Assembly: GCF_016106035.1 (NCBI RefSeq)
Contig: NZ_JADKPZ010000005.1
Span: 1-64,000, forward strand
Length of the DNA stretch: 64,000 nt
Reading direction: 5' to 3'
Origin: Arcobacter vandammei
GTDB taxonomy: Bacteria; Campylobacterota; Campylobacteria; Campylobacterales; Arcobacteraceae
This document shows positions 8,743-18,051 of this stretch, one piece after another; within the stretch, counting starts at the first letter, position 1; each line of letters begins with the position of its first letter. The notes below the pieces were generated by a model. That model made no database searches, had not been told where the DNA came from, and saw only the letters and a list, made by a program, of their open reading frames with translations. The position numbers and the translations under genes are program-made.

Positions 8743-8967
8743 ATGTCACAAACTACAAAAATTTCAGAGCTTGAACTAGCTGGAACAAAACAAGGTAAAA
8801 TCATTGTTTCAAATGTAACTGAACCTTATGGAAAAGATACAGCAGATGTTGTAAGTATTGCAATTGCTTTAAATGGTGAAGATATTCAATGGAAAGCTCA
8901 TATTCCATATGAAAATATAGATGGAGTAATTGAAGCTTTACAAAAAGCAAAAGATATTAAAAAGTAA
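8743..8967 (+). CDS. Small conserved-looking protein of unknown function
   Basis: The 74-residue soluble protein has an AAGGAG ribosome site upstream (TAAGGAGAATTTATG). It looks like a compact alpha/beta fold: beta-rich centre (GKIIVSNVTEPYG, VVSIAIALNGEDIQWKAHIP) and a C-terminal helix (VIEALQKAKDIKK). It lies 48 bp before the RimB/RimK-like pair, with a possible -10 (GATATAATTA) between them. I do not recognise a family. Confidence 0.7.
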   Translation: MSQTTKISELELAGTKQGKIIVSNVTEPYGKDTADVVSIAIALNGEDIQWKAHIPYENIDGVIEALQKAKDIKK

Positions 8968-9014
8968 TCTTTAAGCTTTTTCTTGTGATATAATTAAGCA
9001 AAAAAAGGCTTCTT

Positions 9015-9428
9015 ATGTCACAACTACAAATAATTGGAAGAGTAGAGCCTATATCTATTTTAGATTTAGAACTTTTTGATTTAGATGCAAAGATAGATAC
9101 AGGTGCTTATTCAAATTCCCTACATTGCGATGATATAACTATAGAAGATAAAATGGTGAGTTTTAGACTATTAGATAAAATTCATCCAGCCTATCACAAT
9201 AAAAAAATACAAATGCCACTTTATGAAGAGAGAAAAGTAAAAAGCTCAAATGGAACTGCACAAAATAGAGCCTTTATTCAAGTAAAAGTGAAGTTTGCAG
9301 ATAAAACATATAAAACTGTAGTCTCCTTAACAAATCGTGCTGATATGAAATACCCAATGCTAATTGGAAGAAAATTTATGAAAAATCGTTTTTTAGTTGA
9401 TGTATCAAAGAAAAATTTAACAAAATAG
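9015..9428 (+). CDS. RimB/RloA-like retropepsin-fold protease ('ATP-dependent zinc protease' family)
   Basis: The 137-residue product has the aspartic signature DAKIDTGAYSNSLHC near residues 26-40 and a second conserved part, MLIGRKFMKNRFLVDVS, near the end. These are typical of the PF05618 family. Members found beside RimK-type ATP-grasp ligases are thought to process the poly-glutamate tails these ligases add. The gene for a RimK-like enzyme follows after 9 bp, which supports that link; the function here is inferred. Confidence 0.85.
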   Translation: MSQLQIIGRVEPISILDLELFDLDAKIDTGAYSNSLHCDDITIEDKMVSFRLLDKIHPAYHNKKIQMPLYEERKVKSSNGTAQNRAFIQVKVKFADKTYKTVVSLTNRADMKYPMLIGRKFMKNRFLVDVSKKNLTK

Positions 9429-9437
9429 GAGTGAAAA

Positions 9438-10370
9438 ATGTTGGTTTATATTTTATCAAGAAATGAAAACTTGTACTCTACAAAAAGATTATATGAAGAG
9501 GCTTTAAATAAAGCTTGGGAAGTAAAAGTTATAGATTATTTAAAATGTACAATTGAGATTATGAAAAATGAACTTGTTGTAAATTATGAAGGAAAAGTTT
9601 TACCAATTCCAGATGCTATAATTCCACGAATTGGAGCTAGTAGAACTTTTTATGGAGCTGCTATGGTGCGACACTTTGAGATGCAAGATGTTTTTAGCAC
9701 AACAGGAAATTTAGCACTTACAAGAAGTAGAGATAAGCTAAGAAGTCTTCAAGTTTTATCAAAAAATGGAGTTGATTTACCAAGAACAGTTTTTGCTTCA
9801 AACAAATCAAGTGCAAAAGATGTTATTGCTTTAAGTGGTGGAACTCCTTTGGTTTTAAAAATTCTTGAAGGAACTCAAGGAGTTGGAGTTGTTTTAGTTG
9901 ATAGCAAAAAAGCCGCAAAATCTGTACTTGATGCATTTTATGGAATGGATGTAAACTTACTTGTACAGGAGTATATAGAAGAAGCAGGTGGAAGTGATAT
10001 AAGGGTTTTTGTTGTAAATGGTGAAGTTGTTGCTGCTATGAAGCGACAAGGAGCAGAGGGAGATTTTAGATCAAACCTTCATCAAGGTGGAAATGCAAGT
10101 GTTTATAAGTTAAATAGAAAAGAGAAAGCAACAGCTCTAGCAGCAGCGAAAGCTATGGGTTTAGGAGTTTGTGGAGTTGATATGATAATCTCAAAAAGAG
10201 GACCTTTGGTTATGGAAGTAAACTCAAGTCCAGGATTAGAGGGTATTGAGAAATCTACAAATATAAATGTAGCAGGAAAAATTATGGATTATATTGAACA
10301 AAATGTAAAACCTAGTTGCCCAATAAACCCTGTAAAAAGAAAAATAAAAAAAGATACAATAGGTGCATAA
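9438..10370 (+). CDS. rimK: RimK-family ATP-grasp alpha-L-glutamate ligase
   Basis: RimK adds glutamate residues to the C-terminus of ribosomal protein S6 in E. coli. The 310-residue product has the RimK pre-ATP-grasp start (LVYILSRNENLYSTKRL). The ATP-grasp core follows with KILEGTQGVGV near residue 140, LVQEYIEEAGGSDIRVFVVNG near 178, and the metal-binding end GVDMIISKRGPLVMEVNSSPG near 245. The GGAGTG site gives the start. It forms an operon with the RimB-like protease upstream. The actual substrate could differ from S6. Confidence 0.88.
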   Translation: MLVYILSRNENLYSTKRLYEEALNKAWEVKVIDYLKCTIEIMKNELVVNYEGKVLPIPDAIIPRIGASRTFYGAAMVRHFEMQDVFSTTGNLALTRSRDKLRSLQVLSKNGVDLPRTVFASNKSSAKDVIALSGGTPLVLKILEGTQGVGVVLVDSKKAAKSVLDAFYGMDVNLLVQEYIEEAGGSDIRVFVVNGEVVAAMKRQGAEGDFRSNLHQGGNASVYKLNRKEKATALAAAKAMGLGVCGVDMIISKRGPLVMEVNSSPGLEGIEKSTNINVAGKIMDYIEQNVKPSCPINPVKRKIKKDTIGA

Positions 10371-10382
10371 AATTAGAGATTT

Positions 10383-10403
10383 TAGCCTATTATTTATAGG
10401 CTA
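10383..10403. terminator. Bidirectional hairpin between rimK and the rhodanese gene
   Basis: TAGCCTA (10383-10389) and TAGGCTA (10397-10403) form a 7-bp stem around TTATTTA. It lies 12 bp after the rimK stop and overlaps the stop codon of the convergent gene (10390-10392). Confidence 0.5.
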
Positions 10404-10746
10404 CAGTCTCTCTATTTTCATCTAACCAAGCAGCCATTCCACCTTCTAAATGAGCAACATTTGTGTAACCTTGACTTAACAAAAAAGTCCCAATCATTCT
10501 AGTTCTATTTGCATGAGCACAGATTAAAATAAATTTTTGATCTTTTGCTTTTACATATTTTTGGAACTCATTTAACCATTTCTCTATATCATAATTCCCA
10601 AAATCATCGAAAAATGTAAGTGGAATACTGTTTTTTATAATTCCAGTAGCTATAAATTCACCTTCTCTTCTAACATCAATCATTATAATATTTTCAGTTT
10701 CTAGCTTCTCTATATCATCTGGACTAATTTCTGTTAAATTTGCCAT
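10390..10746 (-). CDS. Rhodanese-like domain protein
   Basis: The 118-residue single-domain protein has the rhodanese start MIDVRREGEF near residue 22 and the active-site loop ILICAHANRTR near residue 74. The catalytic cysteine is followed by the usual Arg-containing loop (C-x5-R here: CAHANRT). The end GGMAAWLDENRE is typical. It probably transfers sulfane sulfur or is a persulfide carrier in the cytoplasm, since no signal peptide is seen. An AGGAGAG ribosome site precedes the ATG on the minus strand. Confidence 0.88.
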   Translation of the reverse strand: MANLTEISPDDIEKLETENIIMIDVRREGEFIATGIIKNSIPLTFFDDFGNYDIEKWLNEFQKYVKAKDQKFILICAHANRTRMIGTFLLSQGYTNVAHLEGGMAAWLDENRETVAYK

Positions 10747-10878
10747 AATTCTCTCCTAAAAAATGAAATATTATCATAAAAATTTATAATTTATTAAAAA
10801 CTAAATATTATAAATATTAATAAACAAACTCTTTACAAAGATTAAATATAATATAAAAATTTTTTTTGGGGGTATTAA

Positions 10879-11241
10879 ATGAAGAGATATTTATTTATAT
10901 TTTTATTGTCAGTAACTGCACTTCTCTCTTATGAAGAGCTTACGATTGATGATTTTGATGAAAAGCTAAAAGGTAAAAATGCTATTGTTGATTTTTATGC
11001 ACCATGGTGTCCACCTTGTAAAATTTTAGCAAATAATTTGGAAGATTTTGAGATACAAAAGCCTGAAGATGTTGAGATTTTCAAAGTAAATATTGAAAAT
11101 GAATTAGTTTTGGCAAAAAAATATGGTGTGCGAAAGTTACCAACTTTGATTTACTTTAAAGATGGTAAGGCATTTAAGCAAGATGTTGGAATAAAAACAG
11201 CTGATGAACTTATTGAAATCAGCAAAACAGAGTTTAAATAG
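10879..11241 (+). CDS. Exported thioredoxin-like protein
   Basis: The 120-residue product has an N-terminal signal (MKRYLFIFLLSVTALLSY). A thioredoxin fold follows with FYAPWCPPCK near residue 41 and the cis-proline segment RKLPTLIYFKDG near residue 88. It is probably a periplasmic disulfide reductase. dsbD follows after 9 bp, so this protein is a likely partner that receives electrons from DsbD. A GGGGGT-rich ribosome site lies before the ATG. Confidence 0.85.
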   Translation: MKRYLFIFLLSVTALLSYEELTIDDFDEKLKGKNAIVDFYAPWCPPCKILANNLEDFEIQKPEDVEIFKVNIENELVLAKKYGVRKLPTLIYFKDGKAFKQDVGIKTADELIEISKTEFK

Positions 11242-11250
11242 GGGAATTTT

Positions 11251-13035
11251 ATGAAAAAGATTATTTTATTTTTATCACTTTTTATATACTCATTTTCTTT
11301 GGAGTTAGGAAACAAAGTATTAGAACCAGAAGAAGCTTTTAAAGTAAATTTTGAAAAGCAAGAGAACAGTTTAAATATAAAACTTGAACTTGGAAAAGAT
11401 ATATATTTGTATGATGATAAACTTCAAGTAAATATTACAAAACCAAAAAAAGTGGAGCTTATCAAAGATTTAAAGCTTCCAAAACCAGTGGAATATGATG
11501 GCTTTATAGTACATTTGGAAGATTTAAATATAGATATTCCATATAGTTTATTAAAAGAGAAAATTAGCTCAAATAAGTTTGAAATAGAGTTTAAATTTCA
11601 AGGTTGTTCAAAAGCTGGGCTTTGCTATGCACCTATGAGTGAAAAACAGGTTATTTTCTTTGAAGCTGATGTAAAAGAGCAAGTTATTGAACCTGCAAAA
11701 GAAGAAGCCAAAGAAAATCAGGCAAGTCAAAAAGAAGATAGCAAAATAGCTACAACTGAAGTTTTAAATGAAACAGATATTATTGCAAACACATTTAAAG
11801 ACTCTAGCACTTTGATTGTTCTTGCTACATTTTTTGGATTTGGATTACTTTTAGCATTTACACCTTGTGTATTTCCAATGATTCCAATTCTTTCATCAAT
11901 TATTGTAAAAGCTTCACAAAATGAAACAATGAGTGCAAGAAAAGGCTTTACAATGTCTTTAGTTTATGTACTTGCTATGAGTTTTGCTTATTCACTTGCA
12001 GGTATTATTGCAGGAGTTTTTGGAGCAAATTTACAAGCATCTTTGCAAAATCCTTATGTTTTAGTTGCTTTTGCTTTGATTTTTATAGCCCTTGCATTTT
12101 CAATGTTTGGATATTTTGAAATAAGACTTCCAACATCTTTGCAAAATAGAATAAATAAAACAAGTGAAGGAAAAGAGCAGCAAGGAATGCTAGGAATTGC
12201 TATTATGGGGTTTCTTTCAGCACTTATAGTTGGACCTTGTGTAGCCCCTCCACTTGCAGGTGCTTTAGTATATATTGGTCAAACAGGAGATGCAGTTCTA
12301 GGAGGTATGGCACTATTTGTAATGAGCCTTGGAATGGGAGTTCCACTTCTTTTAATAGGACTTGGAGCTGGGAAATTTATGCCAAAACCAGGTGGATGGA
12401 TGGAAGGTGTTACAAAAATCTTTGGAATAATTATGCTAGGAGTTGCTATTTGGCTTCTTGATAGAGTTTTAAATGCAAGTGTTTCAATGATTTTATGGGC
12501 ATTACTATTTATTGGGGCTGCAATTTATTTAAAAGTTTATACTCATATTATTTCAAAACTAATAACAAATGTTTTATATATTTTAGGAGCAGTTTTGCTT
12601 ATTGGTGCAATAAGTGGTGCTACAAATCCACTAAAACCACTTGAAAAGTTTACAAGTGGTGTTGCAGTTAAAGAAGAAGCAAAACTAAACTTTACATATA
12701 TTAAAAACCTTGATGAGCTTGAAATTGCAATTAAAAACTCTTCAAAACCAGTAATTTTGGATTTTTGGGCTTCTTGGTGTGTATCTTGCAAAGAGTTAGA
12801 TGAGATTACATTTAAGAATAGTGAAGTTATAGAAAAGCTTAAAAACTTCACACTTTTAAAAGTTGATGTTACACAAAACAGTGATGATGATAAAGCAATA
12901 CAAAAAAGATTTGCTATTGTAGGACCACCAGCACTTGTTTTTTGGGATAAAGATAAAAATGAAGTAAAAAGTGCAAAAATTGTTGGATATAAAAATCCAA
13001 AAGAGTTTTTGGAAATAGTAAATAAGAATTTTTAA
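11251..13035 (+). CDS. dsbD: Thiol:disulfide interchange protein DsbD
   Basis: DsbD carries electrons from cytoplasmic thioredoxin to periplasmic partners. The 594-residue product shows a signal peptide; a periplasmic alpha domain with the Cys pair in FQGCSKAGLCYAP near residue 118; and an eight-helix membrane domain with the paired cysteines in FTPCVFPMIPIL and VGPCVAPPLAG. A C-terminal thioredoxin domain has WASWCVSCKE near residue 508. All three redox-active Cys pairs are present. It forms an operon with the thioredoxin upstream. Confidence 0.95.
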   Translation: MKKIILFLSLFIYSFSLELGNKVLEPEEAFKVNFEKQENSLNIKLELGKDIYLYDDKLQVNITKPKKVELIKDLKLPKPVEYDGFIVHLEDLNIDIPYSLLKEKISSNKFEIEFKFQGCSKAGLCYAPMSEKQVIFFEADVKEQVIEPAKEEAKENQASQKEDSKIATTEVLNETDIIANTFKDSSTLIVLATFFGFGLLLAFTPCVFPMIPILSSIIVKASQNETMSARKGFTMSLVYVLAMSFAYSLAGIIAGVFGANLQASLQNPYVLVAFALIFIALAFSMFGYFEIRLPTSLQNRINKTSEGKEQQGMLGIAIMGFLSALIVGPCVAPPLAGALVYIGQTGDAVLGGMALFVMSLGMGVPLLLIGLGAGKFMPKPGGWMEGVTKIFGIIMLGVAIWLLDRVLNASVSMILWALLFIGAAIYLKVYTHIISKLITNVLYILGAVLLIGAISGATNPLKPLEKFTSGVAVKEEAKLNFTYIKNLDELEIAIKNSSKPVILDFWASWCVSCKELDEITFKNSEVIEKLKNFTLLKVDVTQNSDDDKAIQKRFAIVGPPALVFWDKDKNEVKSAKIVGYKNPKEFLEIVNKNF

Positions 13036-13084
13036 ATTAAATAAATTTGTTATATAATAACTCCTTTTTTAGGGAGTTATTTGT

Positions 13085-13828
13085 ATGGAATTTACACTAG
13101 AATTTTTAATATTTGCTTCTATTGTCATTTTTTTATCTGCATTAGTTCAAGCAACTATTGGGTTTGGTTTTCCGATGATTGCAACTCCTCTTCTAGCTAT
13201 GGTTACAGATATGAAAACTGCTGTGATATATGTTGCTATTCCAACACTTTTATTAAATCTGAGTGCATTAATACTTGAGAAGGATTTATTTAAAGCTATT
13301 AAAAAATTCTTTCCATTGGCTTTTATGGCTATGATTGGAAGTGCAATAGGCACACAAATTTTGATTTATAGTAACTCAGAGTTTTTCAAACTTCTTTTAG
13401 CTATTTCAATACTTTTTTATCTTTTTAGTCAAAAATTTTCTTTTTCTATGCCTTGGGTAGCAAACAAACCAGTTTTATCAACAGTGATTTTTGGGCTTAG
13501 TGCAGGTATTATTGGTGGCTTAACAAATGTTATGGCTTTAGTTTTAATAATATACTCTTTGGAGTCAAAACATACAAAAAAAGAGATTATTCAATCTTCA
13601 AATTTATGTTTTCTATTTGGAAAAATTATTCAAATTATACTATTTGTATATCATGGTTCTTTTTCTCAAGAGATATTAGAACTCTCTTTCTACAATTTAA
13701 TAATAGTTGCAGTTTGTATAGCAATAGGATTTAATTTAAAAAATAGAGTTGAAAATAGTTATTTTAAGGTAATTAAGTGGTTTTTGTTTTTTATGGCAAT
13801 AGCTTTGATAGGACAAACTCTATTTTAA
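13085..13828 (+). CDS. TauE/SafE-family membrane permease
   Basis: The 247-residue protein has seven to eight predicted membrane helices in the two-half TauE/SafE arrangement: QATIGFGFPMIATPLLAMV in the first half and GLSAGIIGGLTNVMALVLIIY in the second. Members export sulfite, sulfoacetate or other organosulfur anions; the substrate here is unknown. A GGGAG ribosome site precedes the ATG. A rho-independent hairpin at its stop is shared with the convergent anion transporter. Confidence 0.85.
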   Translation: MEFTLEFLIFASIVIFLSALVQATIGFGFPMIATPLLAMVTDMKTAVIYVAIPTLLLNLSALILEKDLFKAIKKFFPLAFMAMIGSAIGTQILIYSNSEFFKLLLAISILFYLFSQKFSFSMPWVANKPVLSTVIFGLSAGIIGGLTNVMALVLIIYSLESKHTKKEIIQSSNLCFLFGKIIQIILFVYHGSFSQEILELSFYNLIIVAVCIAIGFNLKNRVENSYFKVIKWFLFFMAIALIGQTLF

Positions 13829-13849
13829 AAGAGAGTTTACCTCTCTTTT
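13827..13849. terminator. Bidirectional terminator, TauE/SafE gene and DASS transporter gene
   Basis: AAAAGAGAG (13827-13835), loop TTTAC and CTCTCTTTT (13841-13849) form a 9-bp stem. A-runs and T-runs on both sides fit intrinsic termination in both directions. Confidence 0.75.
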
Positions 13850-13857
13850 AAATTCTT

Positions 13858-15264
13858 TTATATAAATATAAATACTCCAGCTAGAATAAACAGTAAATAT
13901 AGTAAACCAAATATTCCACCTAAAAGCCACCATTTAGCTTGTGAAATATATCCAGCTCCATACCAAATAGGTGCAGGACCAGTTGCATAAGGAGTAAGAA
14001 TACCCATAACTCCTAAACTTCCAGCTAGTAAAATTGTAAATGTAAGAATCGACTCAGCAGGTAAGAATTGAGTTGCAATTACCATAAACAATGGAACTAA
14101 AGCTGTAACATGGGCAGTTGTACTAGCAAAGAAATAGTGTAGTGCATAGAACAATAAAAGTAAAGCAATAATAAGTGCCATAGGACTTAAACCAGATAAC
14201 ATAGCTTCAGAGTTTTGACCAATGTAATCTAAAATACCAACTTTTTTTAATCCATCTGCAAGTGCAACTAAAGTAGCAAACCAAATAAATACATTAAATG
14301 CTGCTTTTTCTCCAAGTAAGTCATCCCAAGAGATAACTCCTGATAAAACCATTACAGAAACTACACAAATAGCAGTTGTTGTTGCATCAATACCTACTTC
14401 TTTCCCAAAAATCCAAAGAATTAGAGCAACTGTTGCAAGTCCTGCCATTAAATACTCTTTAAATGTTACACCACCTAATTTTTTTAACTCTTCAGCAGCC
14501 CATGCTGGTGCTTCTGGAGATTTTTTTTGAGTTGGTGGATATAAAACATAAGTTAGCCAAGGAGTTAAAATAAATAGTGGCAACATAAGTGGAATCATAA
14601 TTTTTGCCCACTCCATCCAAGTTATTGCATGTCCTGTACTTTTGCTTATTAAATCAACAGCTAGTAAGTTTGGTGCAAGTGCTGTTAAAAACATAGAACT
14701 TGTTACACAAGTTGTTGCAATTGCAACCCAAGAGATGTAAGCACCAATCTTTCGCGGTTCATTATCTGGATATGAGTTGAAAATATGTGGAATATTAATA
14801 GCAACTGGATAGACACTTCCTCCGCTTCTTGCAGTGTTTGAAGGCATAAATGGAGCTAAAATTAAGTCAGAAAATGCAACAGCATATCCAAGTCCAAGAG
14901 TACTTTTCCCCATATATTTAACCATAATTAAAGAAACTCTTCTTCCAAGTCCTGTTTTTTTGTAACCAAGAGCAAACATAAATGCAGCAAAAATTAACCA
15001 AATAACACTATTACCAAATCCGCTTAATGCCCAATTTATACTAACTTTTGCATTTCCCATAAGCCCTAAAGCTGCTATTAATGAAACTCCAGCAAATCCT
15101 ATAAGTGCTGCTGGAACTGGTTCTAAGATTAGCCCTACAACAATTGCCAAGAAAATTGCTAGAAAATGCCAAGCATTTTGTGACAATCCTTCGGGTGCTG
15201 GAATAAACCATAAAACTAATGCAACTAATACAGGTATTAGTAGACCTATACTTTTTTTAGACAT
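13858..15264 (-). CDS. DASS-family anion:sodium symporter / dicarboxylate translocator
   Basis: The 468-residue polytopic membrane protein has 11-13 hydrophobic segments. The SNT-like motif MPSNTARSGGSVYPV near residue 140 and SLGVMGILTPYATGPAPI near residue 415 are conserved in the CitT / 2-oxoglutarate-malate (DASS, SLC13) family. It probably imports C4-dicarboxylates, citrate or 2-oxoglutarate. A GGGG ribosome site precedes the ATG on the minus strand. The nearest divergent gene is the SGNH hydrolase at 15393. Confidence 0.88.
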   Translation of the reverse strand: MSKKSIGLLIPVLVALVLWFIPAPEGLSQNAWHFLAIFLAIVVGLILEPVPAALIGFAGVSLIAALGLMGNAKVSINWALSGFGNSVIWLIFAAFMFALGYKKTGLGRRVSLIMVKYMGKSTLGLGYAVAFSDLILAPFMPSNTARSGGSVYPVAINIPHIFNSYPDNEPRKIGAYISWVAIATTCVTSSMFLTALAPNLLAVDLISKSTGHAITWMEWAKIMIPLMLPLFILTPWLTYVLYPPTQKKSPEAPAWAAEELKKLGGVTFKEYLMAGLATVALILWIFGKEVGIDATTTAICVVSVMVLSGVISWDDLLGEKAAFNVFIWFATLVALADGLKKVGILDYIGQNSEAMLSGLSPMALIIALLLLFYALHYFFASTTAHVTALVPLFMVIATQFLPAESILTFTILLAGSLGVMGILTPYATGPAPIWYGAGYISQAKWWLLGGIFGLLYLLFILAGVFIFI

Positions 15265-15392
15265 ATCGTCCCCTTTCTATTAAAGTTATGTAATTATAAT
15301 ATAAATATATTACAAAACATATATAAGCAAGAATTAATAATAGCTATATTTAAAATATTTGCTATAATTTCACAAAAATTTTGGAGAAAAAG

Positions 15393-16016
15393 ATGAAAAT
15401 ATTTTTGATATGTTTTTTATTTATTGTTGGATTATTTTCTCAAGAGTGGAAAATACAAAATGATCCATATTATAAACATAAAGTGAGCCAATTTCTTATG
15501 CTAAAAGATGATACAAATGCAAAAATTATGATGTTGGGAGATTCAATTACAGATGAAGGTGAGTGGAGTGAACTTTGGGGAGAAGTTGTACAAAATAGAG
15601 GAATTAGCGGAGATACTACAAGTGGAGTTTTGGATAGATTAAATACAGTTAGCCCAAATATAAAAGAGGTTTATATAATGATTGGTGTAAACGATATTAT
15701 GAGGGGAACAAAATATGAAACTGTATTTGAGAACTACAAAAAAATTGTTGAATTCTTTAAAAAAACAGGAGTGAAAATAAGTATTCAATCAACTTTATAT
15801 ATTGGGGAGAGTAGAAAAAAAGATTTTAATAGTGAAGTTGAGAATTTAAATAATAGTTTAAAAGATTTTGCAAATAAAGAGGGAGTAAATTTTATAGACT
15901 TAAATCCATTTTTAGCTCCTAATAAGGTGTTAAAACAAGAGTTCACAAAAGATGATTTGCATCTAAATGGTGATGCTTATAAAGTTTGGATAACAAAAAT
16001 AAAGAAGCAAAATTAA
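15393..16016 (+). CDS. Exported SGNH/GDSL hydrolase
   Basis: The 207-residue product has a signal peptide (MKIFLICFLFIVGLFSQ) and SGNH blocks: I MMLGDSITDEGEW, II NRGISGDTTSG, III IMIGVNDIMRG, V DDLHLNGDAY. Catalytic Ser, Gly, Asn and the Asp-x-x-His pair are present. It may be an acyl- or carbohydrate-esterase acting in the periplasm; the substrate is unknown. I chose ATG 15393 over TTG 15381 because GGAG at 15383-15386 is then well spaced. A -10 TATAAT lies at 15363-15368. Confidence 0.87.
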   Translation: MKIFLICFLFIVGLFSQEWKIQNDPYYKHKVSQFLMLKDDTNAKIMMLGDSITDEGEWSELWGEVVQNRGISGDTTSGVLDRLNTVSPNIKEVYIMIGVNDIMRGTKYETVFENYKKIVEFFKKTGVKISIQSTLYIGESRKKDFNSEVENLNNSLKDFANKEGVNFIDLNPFLAPNKVLKQEFTKDDLHLNGDAYKVWITKIKKQN

Positions 16017-16075
16017 GGAATTAATTCTTCTTTTGATATAATAAAAGACTTTTAAAAATGACAAAGGGTGGTTTT

Positions 16076-17017
16076 ATGCAAGAAAAACAGTTACAAGAAG
16101 ATGAAATAGATTTAAAAGAGCTATTTAAAACTATTTGGGATAAAAGAATTTTTATAGCTATTTTTACTTTGGTAGTTACGGTTTTATCAGCTATTTATGT
16201 TTATACTAAAACTCCAATATATGAAGCAAAGGCTTTAATTGAAATTGGAGAGTATAAATTAAATAATAACACTAAAACATCTGTTGATGATACAGCAAGT
16301 TTGGATAAGAAGCTAAATACATTATTTGTTGATATGGAAAAAAATAACCAAAATAAAACTTCAGAGATTACAAATATTTCAGTAGTAAAAGGTCTAAAAA
16401 ACTTTTTAGAGATAAAAAGTGAAGCTATTTCAAACGAAGCAGCTAAAAATGAGATTTTAAAAGTTTTAGCATTTACTCAATCTGAACATGAAAAAGTTCT
16501 TGATGATGTTAAGAAACAAAAAGAGTTAGAATTAAAGATGATAGATCTTCAAATTTCTGATATTAAATCAAAATCAGTTGCATTAATAGATAAGAAATTA
16601 GAAAATAATGCAAATAGATTAGCAAGTTTAGAGGAACAATTAAAATTTGTAGATGAAAATCTTAAAAAAATTGATACTTTAAATCCATCTTTAGCTGCTT
16701 TAAAATTAATGGAGAAAAAAGATATTACAACTTTAATAAATAATCTTACTGTGCAAACTTTTGAACTTGAAAGTAAAAAAGATGAGTTATTGACAACTAC
16801 TTTATATAAGTTAGAAGAAAATAAAAAAACTATTGAAGTTCTTCTTTTACCTCATAATTATAAGAATAGCCAAATTGTTGGAGACATTATGACAAATGAT
16901 TTTCCAACAAAACCTAAAAAATCTCTTACAATCGCAGTTGCTTTTGTTACAGGATTTATTTTATCTATTTTTGTTGTATTTGTATTAAATTTTATTAGAA
17001 CATCAAAAGATAAGTAA
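16076..17017 (+). CDS. Wzz-type chain-length determinant protein
   Basis: The 313-residue product has the usual polysaccharide co-polymerase layout. TM1 (about 28-46) is followed by a periplasmic coiled-coil domain, then FPTKPKKSLTIAVAFVTGFILSIFVVFVLNF, the proline-rich motif and TM2 at the end. It probably controls chain length of an O-antigen or capsule polymer, although no polymerase gene is in view. I chose ATG 16076 because AAGGGTGG lies 8 nt upstream; ATG 16058 would place this site inside the gene. The next gene starts 4 bp after the stop. Confidence 0.85.
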   Translation: MQEKQLQEDEIDLKELFKTIWDKRIFIAIFTLVVTVLSAIYVYTKTPIYEAKALIEIGEYKLNNNTKTSVDDTASLDKKLNTLFVDMEKNNQNKTSEITNISVVKGLKNFLEIKSEAISNEAAKNEILKVLAFTQSEHEKVLDDVKKQKELELKMIDLQISDIKSKSVALIDKKLENNANRLASLEEQLKFVDENLKKIDTLNPSLAALKLMEKKDITTLINNLTVQTFELESKKDELLTTTLYKLEENKKTIEVLLLPHNYKNSQIVGDIMTNDFPTKPKKSLTIAVAFVTGFILSIFVVFVLNFIRTSKDK

Positions 17018-17020
17018 TTT

Positions 17021-17626
17021 ATGTTGATAAAAAGCAATAGTATAAAATTTCTATCGCTTTTTATCTCTCTTTTTTTCTTAATTTACCTCTTTTATCTTAT
17101 CTACTCTTCATTTTTTATAGTTAAAAATCAATTTACTGATATTGGAAGTTTAACTTATGTAAATCAAGTAAGATTGGATGAATATACAAAAAATTTGAGT
17201 GATTTTTTAACAAAAGATTGTAATAAAGACTCTATTTGTGAAGTTCAAAATATCTTAGATTTTGTTACAAAAATTCCTTATAAAATAAATGAAAGTATCG
17301 CAAAAAGCCCAAAAAAAGTTGTTGAGCAAAATTTTGGAGATTGTGATGACAAATCAAATCTACTTATATCTTTACTTAAACAAAAAAATTATGAAGCCTA
17401 TTTTGTTTTAGTTCCTGAACATATTTTTGTGATTGTACATCTTGAAAATATAGATTTAAAAAAGCCATCTTTATATTTAAATGCTAAAAGATTTTATATC
17501 TTAGAAAGCACAGCAACAGCTTCAAAAATAGGCTTTCCACTAAAATATAAATTAGGTGAAATTGAAGCTATTATTGACCCATTTATAAATAAAAAGCTTA
17601 TAATAAATAGTTTGGAGTACAAATGA
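17021..17626 (+). CDS. Membrane-anchored transglutaminase-like protein
   Basis: The 201-residue protein has an N-terminal transmembrane helix (about 9-30). A periplasmic domain carries the transglutaminase-like triad order: Cys in FGDCDDKSNLLISLL near residue 107, and His in VPEHIFVIVHL near residues 130-137. Such proteins can be proteases or amidases. It lies between the Wzz-like gene (4-bp gap) and a Cys-rich protein (ATGA overlap), so all three are probably one transcript. The substrate is unknown. Confidence 0.72.
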   Translation: MLIKSNSIKFLSLFISLFFLIYLFYLIYSSFFIVKNQFTDIGSLTYVNQVRLDEYTKNLSDFLTKDCNKDSICEVQNILDFVTKIPYKINESIAKSPKKVVEQNFGDCDDKSNLLISLLKQKNYEAYFVLVPEHIFVIVHLENIDLKKPSLYLNAKRFYILESTATASKIGFPLKYKLGEIEAIIDPFINKKLIINSLEYK

Positions 17627-18051
17627 CATACAAAGAGTGGTTTTTAAATCAAGGTAATTTGCATAAAGAAGTTATGAAAAAGCTTGAAAATTTCACAAAA
17701 GATGAGATTTTAGAGTATTTTAAATTTGAAAATATGCAAAAAAATGAACCAGATTTTTGCTTACTTTACAAAGAAAATAAGAAATGTCACGATATAGAGG
17801 ATTTAAATTGCTATTTATGTGCTTGTCCACATTTTAGATTTAATGATTCTGGTCTAAGTGTTAATCAAGATAAAAAAACTATATATTCAATTTGTAGTAT
17901 AAATTCAAGAAAAGGAAGCCAGTTTGAAGGCGATGATTATATTCATCAAGATTGTTCAAACTGTGATATTCCGCATAAAAAAAATTATATAAAAAAAAGA
18001 TTTAATATAAATTGGTTTGAGATTATGAAAGATTCAGAAACTCATTTTTAA
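17623..18051 (+). CDS. Cys-rich protein, possible metal-binding 'cysteine-rich small domain'
   Basis: The 142-residue soluble protein has about ten cysteines in two clusters: CHDIEDLNCYLCACPHFRF near residue 55 and CSIN...CSNCDIPH near residues 95-115. The pattern recalls the zinc-binding Cys-rich small domain (PF04071), which is a suggestion only. Its ATG overlaps the upstream stop (ATGA). Its last 29 bp overlap the 3' end of the convergent pseudouridine synthase gene, which is unusual. Confidence 0.65.
   Translation: MTYKEWFLNQGNLHKEVMKKLENFTKDEILEYFKFENMQKNEPDFCLLYKENKKCHDIEDLNCYLCACPHFRFNDSGLSVNQDKKTIYSICSINSRKGSQFEGDDYIHQDCSNCDIPHKKNYIKKRFNINWFEIMKDSETHF

Noticed and set aside
12237-12461. 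74-residue plus-strand ORF inside dsbD
   Set aside because: It is an out-of-frame shadow of the DsbD membrane domain with no ribosome site.
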